A stretch of DNA of 33,895 nucleotides, from the NCBI RefSeq assembly GCF_018917865.1, contig NZ_JAHLPM010000017.1, positions 1 through 33,895 of the forward strand, given 5' to 3'. The notes under the pieces are model-generated. The model was not told the origin of the DNA. It saw nothing but the letters and a program-made list of their open reading frames with translations, and made no database searches. This document shows, piece after piece, positions 5,702-14,807 of this stretch. The DNA comes from Tissierella simiarum (lineage in GTDB: Bacteria; Bacillota; Clostridia; Tissierellales; Tissierellaceae). The translations under genes and the position numbers were made by a program. Numbering within the stretch: position 1 is the stretch's first letter; each line of letters begins with the position of its first letter.

Positions 5702-5778
5702 CGGGATGTGGCGCAGCATGGTAGCGCACAAGTCTGGGGGACTTGGGGTCGCTGGTTCAAATCCAGTCATCCCGACCA
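5702..5778 (+). tRNA. tRNA-Pro, anticodon GGG
   Basis: This is a 77-base tRNA with encoded CCA. Acceptor CGGGATG pairs with CATCCCG. The D stem is GCGC/GCGC, the anticodon stem CAAGT/ACTTG with loop CTGGGGG (anticodon GGG, reading CCC and CCU), and the T stem GCTGG/CCAGT with TTCAAAT (one G.T wobble). It has its own promoter and is followed by a strong terminator. A decayed integrase lies on its 5' side. No second copy of its 3' end is seen in the window, so the other prophage junction is not here. Confidence 0.95.
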
Positions 5779-5784
5779 AATTAT

Positions 5785-5815
5785 AAAAAGGTAGAAAAAT
5801 TCTACCTTTTTTCTT
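5785..5815 (+). terminator. Terminator between tRNA-Pro and spoIVA
   Basis: AAAAAGGTAGAA/TTCTACCTTTTTT perfect stem with an AAA loop. It is effective in either direction, ending tRNA-Pro and, from the other side, spoIVA. Confidence 0.9.
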
Positions 5816-5825
5816 TATCTTTTAT

Positions 5826-7304
5826 TTATATTATAATACAGATTAACCCTCCACTACCATCATTAATAATCCTTTCTAAAGTTCTTCTGATTTTCTGTCT
5901 AGCATCTTCTGGCATAGTGCTTAATTTTCCTTGAAGTTGTTCATTTACTAAATCATACAGAGACTTACCAAATATATTTGATTGCCAAATCTTTGTTGGA
6001 TCTTCTTCAAATTCACTTAAGAAATATTGTACTAATTCTTCACTCTGTTTTTCTGTACCAATTAAAGGAGATACCTCAGTAGTTATATCTGCCCTCAATA
6101 AATGTAGTGAAGGAGCCTTGGCTTTTAACTTTACTCCAAAACGGTTACCTTGACGATATATTTCAGGCTCTGCTAATTCCAATTCTTCTAGACTCGGACT
6201 AACTAATCCATAACCAATTTCTTTAGCTTCAGTTAAAGCTTTTTCAATTTTATCATATGCCTTTTTAGTTTGAGCTAGCTTAGAAACAAGACCTAGAATT
6301 TGATGATCTCCTTCTATAGTATAACCTGTCATTTCATTAAGTATCTTATAAAATAGCCCTTCTTCTATAACTACATCTGAATATACTACTCCTTCCCCAA
6401 GATTTATTTGTTTTAAATTGATCTCTTTAATAATATCTAATTGATTTAAGGGATTTAAACAGTTGGTAACTTCGTTTAATTTTTGTAAAGTTTGTATAGA
6501 CTCTTTTAGAGACTCTAAAATATTTGATTTAATCCAATGATTTCTTGGAAGCCCTTCTATCCATCCAGGTAAATTTATGTTTACCTCTTTTACAGGAAAC
6601 TCTAATAAAAGTTTTTCAAACAATTTCTCTACATCGTCTATTTCCATGTTTAAACAGTCTACAGCTACTACAGATACACCATATTTTTCTTCTAAACTTT
6701 CCCTTAATGCTATAGTGCTATCTAAATTAGGATGTTTAGAATTTAATATTATTAAGAAAGGTTTCTCTAATTCCTTTAACTCTTTAACCACTCTTTCTTC
6801 AGACTTAATATAGTTGGATCTTTCTATATCTGTAATAGATCCATCAGTAGTAATTACTATACCAATAGTAGAGTGGTCTGCTATAACCTTTCTTGTACCT
6901 ATTTCTGCTGCTTCTTCAAAAGGTATTTCTTTTTCATACCAAGGAGTAGTAACCATCCGTGGAATATCATTTTCTTCATGACCTAATGCACCTTTAACTA
7001 AATAGCCAACGCAATCTACCATTCTAACTTTAAATTTTACATTATCCTTTAAAGTTAGCTCAACGGCTTCATTAGGAACGAATTTAGGTTCAGTAGTCAT
7101 TATAGTTTTACCTGCACCACTTAAGGGCAGTTCATCTTTTGCTCTTTCCTTCTTATGTCTGTTATCAATATTCGGTAAAACTAATAGTTCCATAAATCTT
7201 TTAATAAATGTAGATTTGCCCGTTCTGACTGGTCCGACTATTCCTGCATAAATATCGCCATCAGTACGTTCTGCAATATCTTTGTATATGTCAAATCTCT
7301 CCAC
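5826..7304 (-). CDS. spoIVA: Stage IV sporulation protein A, SpoIVA, 492 aa
   Basis: SpoIVA is the ATPase that polymerises on the outer forespore membrane and forms the coat basement layer. The N-terminal P-loop GPVRTGKST (24-32) and the long TRAFAC-like GTPase-derived domain (TTEPKFVPNEAVEL, MVDCVGYLVKGA) are unmistakable. So is the hydrophobic extreme C-terminus GGLICIII, which anchors the protein through SpoVM in the family. The length is standard. GTG 7304 is preceded by GGAAGGA. It is separated from gpsA by a terminator and so likely has its own mother-cell promoter (see 7358). Confidence 0.98.
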   Translation of the reverse strand: MERFDIYKDIAERTDGDIYAGIVGPVRTGKSTFIKRFMELLVLPNIDNRHKKERAKDELPLSGAGKTIMTTEPKFVPNEAVELTLKDNVKFKVRMVDCVGYLVKGALGHEENDIPRMVTTPWYEKEIPFEEAAEIGTRKVIADHSTIGIVITTDGSITDIERSNYIKSEERVVKELKELEKPFLIILNSKHPNLDSTIALRESLEEKYGVSVVAVDCLNMEIDDVEKLFEKLLLEFPVKEVNINLPGWIEGLPRNHWIKSNILESLKESIQTLQKLNEVTNCLNPLNQLDIIKEINLKQINLGEGVVYSDVVIEEGLFYKILNEMTGYTIEGDHQILGLVSKLAQTKKAYDKIEKALTEAKEIGYGLVSPSLEELELAEPEIYRQGNRFGVKLKAKAPSLHLLRADITTEVSPLIGTEKQSEELVQYFLSEFEEDPTKIWQSNIFGKSLYDLVNEQLQGKLSTMPEDARQKIRRTLERIINDGSGGLICIII

Positions 7305-7357
7305 TTTCCTTCCCCCCTTACGAGATTATTATAAGAAATAACATTACTTAACATTAT

Positions 7358-7385
7358 ATATATACGTTTGGACTCAAAGAATATT
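7358..7385 (-). promoter_or_regulatory. Possible sigma-E promoter of spoIVA
   Basis: On the minus strand AATATT is followed after about 13 bases by CGTATATAT, near the sigma-E pattern (ATATT, 13-14 bases, CATAnnaT). spoIVA is sigma-E controlled in other spore formers. Confidence 0.35.
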
Positions 7386-7395
7386 ACAAGCTTAT

Positions 7396-7424
7396 GAAAA
7401 AAACCTGCTAAAATTAGCAGGTTA
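7396..7424 (-). terminator. Terminator after gpsA
   Basis: AACCTGCTAA/TTAGCAGGTT perfect 10-bp stem, overlapping the gpsA stop codon and followed on the minus strand by seven T. Confidence 0.9.
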
Positions 7425-8450
7425 CCAAGATATATTTTTATCTATAATTACATCTTCCATCTCATGTTTTCTATCTCTTAACATTAAATTTATTACAGAA
7501 TTTTTAACATCTTTCCCTTCATAAAGTACTCCATAAATTTCTTTAGTTATAGGCATTATAACTCCATACTTTTCAGCAAGCTCATAAGCAGACTTTGTAG
7601 TCTTTATACCTTCAACTACCATTCCAACAGTCTTAATAGATTGTTCTAAAGTCTTACCTTCACCTATTAGTATACCAGCTCTCCTATTTCTACTATGCAT
7701 ACTAGTACAAGTTACAATCAAATCTCCTATTCCTGATAATCCAGCAAAGGTAGATGTATTAGCACCCATTTTTTCTCCCAATCTTGCCATTTCTATAATT
7801 CCTCTAGTCATCAATGCAGCTTTAGTATTATCTCCACACTCTAAACCGTCAGATATTCCAGCTCCTAAAGCTATAACATTTTTTAAAGATCCTCCTAACT
7901 CTACACCAACTACATCAGGATTGGTGTAAACTCTGAAGAAAGGTGTTATAAACAGATCTTGAACAAATTCTGCTACTGTTTTATCTTCAGATGCAGATAC
8001 TACAGTAGTAGGCATATTCTTTGCCACCTCTTCTGCATGAGAAGGTCCAGAAAGGATAGAATACTTATTTTGTGGTAATATCTCTTTTACTATTTCAGAT
8101 ATTCTTAGTAAGCTGTCATTTTCAATTCCTTTAGCAACATTTACAATAATTTGATCTTTATTTATATATCTTTTACAATTGTATAAAGTTTCTCTAACTC
8201 CATGAGTAGGTACTGATAAAAGTATAACATCCTTATTAAAGCTTACCTTTTCTAAATCATTCGTTACCTTTAAGTTAGAGGGCAATTTTACATTGGGTAA
8301 ATATTTCTTGTTTTCTCTGCTATTTTCTATTTCTTCTACTTGTAACTTATCTCTAAGCCACATTTCCACTTGATATCCTTTTTCCGATAACAGAATCGCC
8401 AAAGCAGTACCCCAACTACCTCCACCAATTACCCCTATTTTTTCAGTCAT
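7422..8450 (-). CDS. gpsA: Glycerol-3-phosphate dehydrogenase [NAD(P)+], 342 aa
   Basis: GpsA reduces dihydroxyacetone phosphate to sn-glycerol 3-phosphate for phospholipid synthesis. The Rossmann motif GGGSWGTALA is at residues 9-18. Family signatures include ILSGPSHAEEVA, the catalytic-lysine segment GVELGGSLKNVIALGAGI, and GLSGIGDLIVTCTS. Length is typical. The ATG follows AGGTGA. It lies 17 bases downstream of plsY, whose product uses glycerol 3-phosphate, so two consecutive phospholipid steps are made from one transcript. Confidence 0.98.
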   Translation of the reverse strand: MTEKIGVIGGGSWGTALAILLSEKGYQVEMWLRDKLQVEEIENSRENKKYLPNVKLPSNLKVTNDLEKVSFNKDVILLSVPTHGVRETLYNCKRYINKDQIIVNVAKGIENDSLLRISEIVKEILPQNKYSILSGPSHAEEVAKNMPTTVVSASEDKTVAEFVQDLFITPFFRVYTNPDVVGVELGGSLKNVIALGAGISDGLECGDNTKAALMTRGIIEMARLGEKMGANTSTFAGLSGIGDLIVTCTSMHSRNRRAGILIGEGKTLEQSIKTVGMVVEGIKTTKSAYELAEKYGVIMPITKEIYGVLYEGKDVKNSVINLMLRDRKHEMEDVIIDKNISW

Positions 8451-8467
8451 AATAAAAAGTCACCTGC

Positions 8468-9067
8468 CTATTCTACCTTTTCTCCCAGTTTGTATTCTTT
8501 ACCTTTTGCTAACCTTTCTATATTTGCTCTATGTCTAAAGATAGCTAAAATTGCTAAAAATAATGTTGTTAAAAAAAATTCTCTATTGAAGGGTCTATTG
8601 ACTATAGAACCTATAATAGGTGTTATAGCTGCTGCTACAATTGAGCCTAAAGACACATATCTTGTTTTATATATTATAAAGGCGCCTATTAATATACATA
8701 TAATTCCTGTGGGCCAATGAAGAAAGAATATAACTCCTAAGGAGGTAGCTATTCCTTTACCTCCTTTAAAATTTAAAAATATCGGCCAATTATGTCCTAA
8801 AACTACAAATATCCCCCCTAATAAACTACCATTATAGCCCATAAGCTTATAACCAACAAATGTAGCTAATATTCCTTTAGTTACATCTAAAATAAAAGCC
8901 AATGCTCCTATTCTTTTACCAAAAGTCCTTAAAGCATTAGTAGCTCCTGCATTACCACTACCATGCTCTCTAATATCTACTTTCCTTAAAATTTTTCCTA
9001 AAATATAAGCAGAAGAGAAATTACCAATCAAATAGGATATAGATACAACCATTAAAAGTTGTTTCAA
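8468..9067 (-). CDS. plsY: Acyl-phosphate:glycerol-3-phosphate acyltransferase PlsY, 199 aa
   Basis: PlsY is an integral membrane enzyme that acylates glycerol 3-phosphate with acyl phosphate to give lysophosphatidate. The three conserved loops are visible: GSGNAGATNALR, GHNWPIF followed by GGKGIATSLG, and the C-terminal FRHRANIERL. Five hydrophobic helices surround them. TTG 9067 is chosen: it lies one base after the der stop with AGGGTGA upstream, and it gives the family's usual N-terminus (hydrophobic helix, SYLIGNFSSAYI). A longer frame to 9121 would only re-read the end of der. It is coupled to der and gpsA. Confidence 0.96.
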   Translation of the reverse strand: MKQLLMVVSISYLIGNFSSAYILGKILRKVDIREHGSGNAGATNALRTFGKRIGALAFILDVTKGILATFVGYKLMGYNGSLLGGIFVVLGHNWPIFLNFKGGKGIATSLGVIFFLHWPTGIICILIGAFIIYKTRYVSLGSIVAAAITPIIGSIVNRPFNREFFLTTLFLAILAIFRHRANIERLAKGKEYKLGEKVE

Positions 9068-9068
9068 A

Positions 9069-10385
9069 TTAATCACCCTTTTCTCTAAACTCAAATTGGA
9101 GTGGTACTCCTGCAAAACCAAAATGTTGTCTTATCTGATTTTCTAAATATCTTTGGTAAGAAAAATGAACAAGTTCTTTGTTTTTTACAAATATTACAAA
9201 CTTAGGTGGTCTAACGGCTACCTGAGTTCCATAATATATTTTTAATCTTACTCCCTTATCAGACGGTGGCTGATTAAGAAGAACTGCTTCATTTATAATA
9301 TCATTTAATACACCTGTACTTATCCTTAAATTATAATTGTTATTTACTATATTTATAAGATCGAATAGCTTATTAATTCTTTGTCCAGTTTTAGCAGAAA
9401 TAAATACAATAGGTGCATAGTTTATAAACCCTAAAGTTTCTCTTATTTCTTTTTCATACTGCAAATAAGTTTTATCTCCTTTTTCTACCAGATCCCACTT
9501 ATTAACAGCTATAATAATAGCTTTACCATTATCATGGGCATAGCCAGCAATCTTAGTATCCTGCTCTGTTACACCCTCTGTTGCATCTATAACTAAAATA
9601 CAAATATCTGACCTATCTACAGCAGTTAATGTTCTTACTACACTGTATCTTTCAATTTTTTCGGAAATATTCCTTTTTCTTCTTAATCCTGCCGTATCTA
9701 TAAAAACATATCTTTCATCTCCATAATTAAAAAATGTATCTATAGCGTCTCTAGTTGTTCCAGGAATATTTGTGACAATTACTCTTTCTTCTCCTAAAAT
9801 GTTGTTGATCAATGATGATTTTCCCACATTAGGTTTTCCCACAAGAGCTACTTTAATCAAATCTTCATCATATTCAGTATCCTTGTTTTCAGGAAAATGT
9901 TCTACAATTTCATCTAATAAGTCTCCAATACCTAACCCTTGTTCTCCTGAAATAACTATAGGATCTCCCAATCCTAATTCATAAAATTCAAATATTTCAT
10001 TAGGAGTTTTAGGTGTATCAATTTTATTGCAAGCTAAAAGAACTTCTTTTCCTGACTTTCTTAAAATATTACCGATTTCTCTATCTGTAGAAGTAAGCCC
10101 ATCTAACCCATCTACAACGAATAATATTACATCAGCAGTATCAATAGCTATCTCAGCTTGTTTTTTAATATTACTCATTATAGTATCTTCATTTTCTGGC
10201 TCTAGTCCTCCAGTATCTATTAAAGTAAAATACTTATTTAACCATTCAGCCTCTGCATATATTCTATCTCTAGTTACTCCGGGTTTATCCTCCGTTATAG
10301 CTATTCTTTTTCCAACAATTTTATTAAACAAAGTTGACTTTCCAACATTAGGTCTTCCAACTATGCAAACTATAGGTCTATCCAT
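9069..10385 (-). CDS. der: Ribosome biogenesis GTPase Der (EngA), 438 aa
   Basis: Der is an essential GTPase for 50S subunit maturation. Two tandem G domains are visible: P-loops GRPNVGKS (10-17) and GKPNVGKS (183-190), G3 motifs DTGG and DTAG, and G4 motifs NKID and NKWD. A C-terminal KH-like domain ends in FGFAGVPLQFEFREKG. ATG 10385 follows AGAGGTG. It is flanked by the DUF512 protein upstream and plsY downstream, an order common in Clostridia. Confidence 0.98.
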   Translation of the reverse strand: MDRPIVCIVGRPNVGKSTLFNKIVGKRIAITEDKPGVTRDRIYAEAEWLNKYFTLIDTGGLEPENEDTIMSNIKKQAEIAIDTADVILFVVDGLDGLTSTDREIGNILRKSGKEVLLACNKIDTPKTPNEIFEFYELGLGDPIVISGEQGLGIGDLLDEIVEHFPENKDTEYDEDLIKVALVGKPNVGKSSLINNILGEERVIVTNIPGTTRDAIDTFFNYGDERYVFIDTAGLRRKRNISEKIERYSVVRTLTAVDRSDICILVIDATEGVTEQDTKIAGYAHDNGKAIIIAVNKWDLVEKGDKTYLQYEKEIRETLGFINYAPIVFISAKTGQRINKLFDLINIVNNNYNLRISTGVLNDIINEAVLLNQPPSDKGVRLKIYYGTQVAVRPPKFVIFVKNKELVHFSYQRYLENQIRQHFGFAGVPLQFEFREKGD

Positions 10386-10396
10386 TTAATCACCTC

Positions 10397-11725
10397 TTAT
10401 TTCTTTAGTATTTCAATTATTTCCTTACCTGATACTTCTGAAGGAATCACCGATACTTCTAACTCCTTACTAATATCTTCTACAGTTAAGTTATCTAAAA
10501 ATATATCCTCATCCCTTTTTAACATAGATTTAGGAATTATTACACCACTAATATCTTTATAACTCTTTAACTGCTCAATTAGATCTTGACCTGTTACAAG
10601 CCCTGATACTGTAATAGTGTGCCCGAAAAAATTGTTAATTATAGGAACTACCTGAAGGTCTAATCCAACAAACTTTTTAATTATCTTCTCTCTTATATTA
10701 CTCATAAAATCATATGCCAATGTTCCAGTAGCTAAAATATATTTCTTGTTAACATTGATAGGAACCTTTATATTATTTAATTCTTTATCTATTTCATATT
10801 CAAAAGATTTCATTAGACCTACTCCATTTTCTAATTGAGGAAATCCTTCGTACTCTTCGTAGTCAGGTGATTTTCTTCCAGATAAAGCAAAAAATTCATC
10901 AGAAGCGAATACAAATCTAGTATTTAAAGCTTCTAAGAAATATTTTTGTTTTTTATCAATATAATCTAAAAGCTCTTCTGCAGTTTCTTTATTAAATGGC
11001 TTTACTTTATAAAGATTTTCTCTATATTTAGTTATACCTACAGGCACAACTGCTACACTTTCTATGGTAGGGTATAGTTTAGATAAATCTTCTAATGTTC
11101 TTTCTAGTTCTATTCCATCATTTACTCCAGGTACTAGAACTATTTGACAGTTTACTTGAAGATTAGCCTCATTAAATCTCTTCAATATATTTAATATTTT
11201 TCCTGCGTTTTTATTATTCAACATTTTAACTCTTAGATCTGGATTAGTGGTATGAACACTAACATTAATAGGACTTAATCTATAATTTATAATTCTATCT
11301 ATTTCCTCGTCACTCATATTAGTTAAAGTAACAAAATTACCTTGAAGAAATGATAATCTTGAATCGTCATCTTTAAAATACAAGGTTTCTCTCATATTTG
11401 GAGGTAATTGATCTATAAAGCAAAACATACAATTATTTCTACAACTTCTAGCCTTATCTATTAAAGGATTGGTAAACAATATACCCAGATCCTCATCAAA
11501 ATCTTTCTCTATTTCAAACTCCCAAATTTCACCATTTAATTTTTCTATAGCCACTACTACATAATCATCAGATATTAGATACTTATAATCTATTATATCT
11601 TTTACTTTATTATCATTAATAGATAATAATATATCTCCAGGCTCAATTTCAAGTTCTTCCGCAATGCTTCCTTCTATTACTTTTTCTATGATATTTTTGT
11701 CTTCTGTTAACTTTTTCAATTCCAT
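10397..11725 (-). CDS. DUF512 radical-SAM-like protein with N-terminal PDZ, 442 aa
   Basis: The domains in order are a PDZ-like segment (EGSIAEELEIEPGDILLSIN), a radical-SAM-like core with CRNNCMFC (C95, C99, C102), an ELP3-type TIM-barrel region (NVSVHTTNPDLRVKML, VPGVNDG), then DUF512 (SDEFFALSGRKSP, FFGHTITVSGLVTG). The CxxxCxxC motif predicts a 4Fe-4S cluster and SAM cleavage; the substrate is unknown for the family. The start at 11725 (MELKK) is preferred because GGTGG lies about ten bases upstream; a TTG at 11752 would add a lysine-rich nine residues. Its conserved place next to der suggests a housekeeping role, possibly linked to translation, but that is inference. Confidence 0.9.
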   Translation of the reverse strand: MELKKLTEDKNIIEKVIEGSIAEELEIEPGDILLSINDNKVKDIIDYKYLISDDYVVVAIEKLNGEIWEFEIEKDFDEDLGILFTNPLIDKARSCRNNCMFCFIDQLPPNMRETLYFKDDDSRLSFLQGNFVTLTNMSDEEIDRIINYRLSPINVSVHTTNPDLRVKMLNNKNAGKILNILKRFNEANLQVNCQIVLVPGVNDGIELERTLEDLSKLYPTIESVAVVPVGITKYRENLYKVKPFNKETAEELLDYIDKKQKYFLEALNTRFVFASDEFFALSGRKSPDYEEYEGFPQLENGVGLMKSFEYEIDKELNNIKVPINVNKKYILATGTLAYDFMSNIREKIIKKFVGLDLQVVPIINNFFGHTITVSGLVTGQDLIEQLKSYKDISGVIIPKSMLKRDEDIFLDNLTVEDISKELEVSVIPSEVSGKEIIEILKK

Positions 11726-11858
11726 ATTTTTCTTTCCACCTTTTTTGTCCAAGCTTAATATTATTCTAATATAGTAAAATATATATGTAAATAGCTAGAA
11801 CCAATATCCTTTGATTATATTCCCACGCTAAATTATTTATATACCATTACAAATAGGT

Positions 11859-11884
11859 AAGCCTACAGAATCTTCTGTAGGCTT
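11859..11884. terminator. Perfect 12-bp hairpin downstream of glyA
   Basis: AAGCCTACAGAA/TTCTGTAGGCTT with a two-base loop, ten bases past the glyA stop. The T-rich tail is weak on the minus strand, so termination may be partial. Confidence 0.6.
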
Positions 11885-11893
11885 GTTTACTAA

Positions 11894-13123
11894 TTAATAT
11901 AGTGGAAACCTATCACATAACTTAATTACTCTTTCTAAAATCGGTTCTCTATCATTACTTTCATTTAAAGCTAAATTCATTATTTCTGCTATTTCTCTCA
12001 TTTCATCTTCTTTCATTCCACGAGTTGTCATTGCTGGAGTTCCTATTCTTATACCACTAGTTACAAAAGGACTTTCTGGATCAAAAGGTATTGTATTCTT
12101 ATTAGTAGTAACACCAACTGCATCTAATAAAGCTTCTGCTTTCTTACCAGTTAATCCTTTGTTTCTAACGTCTATTAAAATTAAGTGATTATCTGTTCCT
12201 CCTGAAACTAATCTAAATCCTTTTTCTATTAAAGCTTCAGCTAATGCTTTAGAATTGGCAATAGTTTGTTTTTGATAGTCTATAAAATCCTCTTCTAAAG
12301 CTTCTCCAAAGGCTACTGCTTTAGCTGCTATAACATGCATTAAAGGTCCACCTTGTATCCCAGGGAATATAGCTTTATCTACTATCTTAGCATATTCTTC
12401 TTTACATAATATAGCTCCTCCACGAGGTCCTCTTAATGTTTTATGAGTTGTAGTTGTCACAAAGTCTGCATAAGGCACTGGACTTGGATGTAATCCTGCC
12501 GCTACTAATCCTGCTATATGCGCCATATCTACCATTAAGTAAGCCTGTATCTCATCAGCTATTTCTCTAAACTTTTTAAAATCAATTATTCTTGGATAAG
12601 CACTAGCACCAGCTACAATCATCTTTGGTTTCTCTCTTAAGGCAATTTCTCTTACTTCATCATAATCTATAGTTTCTGTTTCTTTATTTACGCCATAAGA
12701 TATAAAATTGAAATAAACACCAGAAATATTAACAGGACTACCGTGAGTTAAGTGTCCACCTTGTGATAAGTTCATTCCTAATACCTTATCTTCTGGTTTT
12801 AATACTGAGAAATAAACACCTAAATTTGCATTAGATCCTGAATGAGGTTGAACATTAGCATGATCTGCATTAAATAACTTTTTAAGTCTGTCTCTAGCTA
12901 AATCTTCAGCTAAATCTACACAATCACATCCCCCATAGTATCTTTTTCTTGGATATCCCTCTGCATACTTATTTGTCAACTGACTTCCCATAGCTTCCAT
13001 TACTTGTGGAGTAACAAAATTTTCAGAAGCAATTAACTCAATATGCTTTCTCTGCCTATTTGTTTCCATTTCAACTATATTCATTACTTCAGGGTCATAT
13101 TTTTTTAAATTTGTAAAATCCAT
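11894..13123 (-). CDS. glyA: Serine hydroxymethyltransferase, 409 aa
   Basis: GlyA interconverts serine and glycine with tetrahydrofolate and supplies one-carbon units. The PLP lysine is K228 in [14 protein letters not shown]. Other signatures are [12 protein letters not shown] (29-40), [25 protein letters not shown] and [14 protein letters not shown]. Length is typical. ATG follows GGGAG. It is transcribed away from the thrE-like pair, so the 160-base gap at 13124-13283 holds two divergent promoters. Confidence 0.98.
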   Translation of the reverse strand: MDFTNLKKYDPEVMNIVEMETNRQRKHIELIASENFVTPQVMEAMGSQLTNKYAEGYPRKRYYGGCDCVDLAEDLARDRLKKLFNADHANVQPHSGSNANLGVYFSVLKPEDKVLGMNLSQGGHLTHGSPVNISGVYFNFISYGVNKETETIDYDEVREIALREKPKMIVAGASAYPRIIDFKKFREIADEIQAYLMVDMAHIAGLVAAGLHPSPVPYADFVTTTTHKTLRGPRGGAILCKEEYAKIVDKAIFPGIQGGPLMHVIAAKAVAFGEALEEDFIDYQKQTIANSKALAEALIEKGFRLVSGGTDNHLILIDVRNKGLTGKKAEALLDAVGVTTNKNTIPFDPESPFVTSGIRIGTPAMTTRGMKEDEMREIAEIMNLALNESNDREPILERVIKLCDRFPLY

Positions 13124-13283
13124 TTTTTCAGTCTCCCTTCATTCTAAAATATAATTCAATGGTATTTGATTAATTAAGAAATAATACTATAATATAATCA
13201 AGTAAACCCGTTAACAACTTACATTATCATTATATAGATATTTCATCATATTTACAAGAATATTAAATTTTGGAGGTGAAAAA

Positions 13284-14072
13284 ATGGAGCAAAATGAAAA
13301 AAATGATAGAAAAGAAGTAAAGAAACTATTAGTTTTAGCAATATTAGCAGGAAAAATTATGTTAAAGAATGGAGCAGAAACCTATAGAGTAGAAGATACT
13401 ATTGAAAGAATTTGTAAATCAAGAAAAAATATTAAATATGTAGATGCCTTTGTTACCCCAACAGGAATCTTTCTTTCACTAGAATACAATGAAGAAGTAA
13501 TGACATATTTACAAAGAATAAAAACTATTTCTATAGATTTAAATAAAATTAATTTAGTAAATGAATTTTCTCGAAAATTTGTTAATTCCTCAATGTCTAT
13601 AGATGAAGCTTTAATAGAATTGAAAAAAATTGATAAAATACATACTTATAAACTATTATCTAAAGTTTGTTTTGGAAGTATGGCTTGTGCTTTTTTCTCT
13701 TTATTATTTGGAGGGACTTTTCTAGATTTTATTTCAAGTTATTTAGTTAGTTTTACAGTATTATTTACTTTAAACAAAATTGATAAGCTAGATTTAACTT
13801 TTTTCCTTAGAAATTTTGTTGGTGCTCTTTTAGCATCACTCCTATCCTTCTTGGCAGTAAAACTTGGTATTGGAGAAAATATGGATAAAATTATCATAGG
13901 TTCTATAATGTCTTTAGTTCCAGGTGTATCAATAACTAATGCTATTAGAGATACTATGTCTGGTGATTATGTTTCTGGATTATCTAGAGGTATGGAAGCT
14001 ATTTTTTCTGCTTTAGCTATAGCCTTTGGTGTAGGTATACTGCTTAATTTTTACCTTAGGGGGGTTATATAA
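13284..14072 (+). CDS. Threonine/serine exporter, ThrE N-terminal half (DUF1212), 262 aa
   Basis: This is one subunit of a split ThrE/YjjPB-type amino-acid exporter. The cytoplasmic first part contains the family motif MLKNGAETYRVEDTIERI (near residues 28-45) and a TPTGIFLSL strand. The second part has about five membrane helices, with MSLVPGVSITNAIRDTMSGD between them. A GGAGGTG site precedes ATG 13284. The next gene follows without a gap and encodes the other half, so a heteromeric membrane complex is expected. Sitting next to glyA, it may relieve excess serine or threonine (inference). Confidence 0.9.
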   Translation: MEQNEKNDRKEVKKLLVLAILAGKIMLKNGAETYRVEDTIERICKSRKNIKYVDAFVTPTGIFLSLEYNEEVMTYLQRIKTISIDLNKINLVNEFSRKFVNSSMSIDEALIELKKIDKIHTYKLLSKVCFGSMACAFFSLLFGGTFLDFISSYLVSFTVLFTLNKIDKLDLTFFLRNFVGALLASLLSFLAVKLGIGENMDKIIIGSIMSLVPGVSITNAIRDTMSGDYVSGLSRGMEAIFSALAIAFGVGILLNFYLRGVI

Positions 14073-14510
14073 ATGGAAGTATTAAAACAATTTATTTTAT
14101 CTTTTTTATCGACTATTGGATTTGCAGTATTATTTAGTATTCCAAAGGATTCTATAGGAAGATCTGGATTTGTTGGAGCTACTGGATGGGTAGTGTATTT
14201 TTTAACCTATAATCTATTACAAGGAAAAGTAGCAGGCACATTTTGTGCAGCACTATCTGTAGGTATTTTAGGAGAAATATTGGCACGATATTATAAAAAA
14301 CCAGCAACGGTTTATATAATACCAGGAATAGTTCCTCTGGTACCCGGTGCTGGAATGTATTATACCATGTTGGCCTTAGTTGAAAAAGATTTTTTAATGG
14401 CAGCTAATACAGGTACTGAAACCTTATTTATTGCTGCTTCTATTTCAGTAGGTATAATAATATCTACGACTCTCTCTAGATCCATAAAAAGGGTTAGACA
14501 GAAAGATTAG
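14073..14510 (+). CDS. Threonine/serine exporter, ThrE C-terminal half (DUF3815), 145 aa
   Basis: This is a small integral membrane protein with four or five hydrophobic segments and the family motif IIPGIVPLVPGAGMYYTM. It corresponds to the C-terminal half of single-chain ThrE (YjjB type). Its ATG directly abuts the stop of the preceding half, and GGGGGG lies just upstream inside that gene, so the two are translationally coupled. Its stop overlaps the stop of the convergent repressor gene by four bases (14507-14510). Confidence 0.9.
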   Translation: MEVLKQFILSFLSTIGFAVLFSIPKDSIGRSGFVGATGWVVYFLTYNLLQGKVAGTFCAALSVGILGEILARYYKKPATVYIIPGIVPLVPGAGMYYTMLALVEKDFLMAANTGTETLFIAASISVGIIISTTLSRSIKRVRQKD

Positions 14511-14785
14511 TTTTGTTTAGTGTATTTTAACATGGTGTCTACTAATTTGTCTAAAGCTTCTTCTTCAGTAGCTCCGTCTAAATAACTTTTTAAACAATTC
14601 TTCATATAATTTTCTAATATTAATCCACCTACACTATTCAATGCAGCTCTTGCAGCTGCAATTTGGATTAATATATCTCCACAAAACTTTTCTTCTTCTA
14701 CCATTTTTTGTATTCCCTTAATTTGTCCTTCTACTCTTCTAAGCCGTTTAATAATAGCATCATTGTCTTTAGTCTTTAAAGTCAA
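14507..14785 (-). CDS. CsoR/FrmR/CstR-family repressor, 92 aa
   Basis: This all-helical DUF156 repressor has IIKRLRRVEGQIKGIQKMV (11-29), a Cys in KFCGDIL (C35) and a second in YMKNCLKS (C64). Copper sensors of this family use Cys-His-Cys. Here the His position, four residues before the second Cys, is Tyr60. Only two cysteines remain, as in the persulfide sensor CstR, so a sulfur or other thiol-reactive signal is more likely than Cu(I). TTG 14785 has GGGAGG eight bases upstream. The gene lies in line with the RseC-like and tcdA genes, about 20 bases after the former, and may be co-transcribed with them. Confidence 0.88.
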   Translation of the reverse strand: MTLKTKDNDAIIKRLRRVEGQIKGIQKMVEEEKFCGDILIQIAAARAALNSVGGLILENYMKNCLKSYLDGATEEEALDKLVDTMLKYTKQN

Positions 14786-14807
14786 CCCATTTTCCTCCCT
14801 TTAAATA

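Noticed and set aside
5503..5934. ORFs across tRNA-Pro on both strands
   Set aside because: They read through the tRNA, its terminator and the spoIVA 3' end and cannot be genuine.
9068..9121. Extended N-terminus of PlsY
   Set aside because: It re-reads the der 3' end in another frame. TTG 9067, with its own ribosome site, fits the family length.
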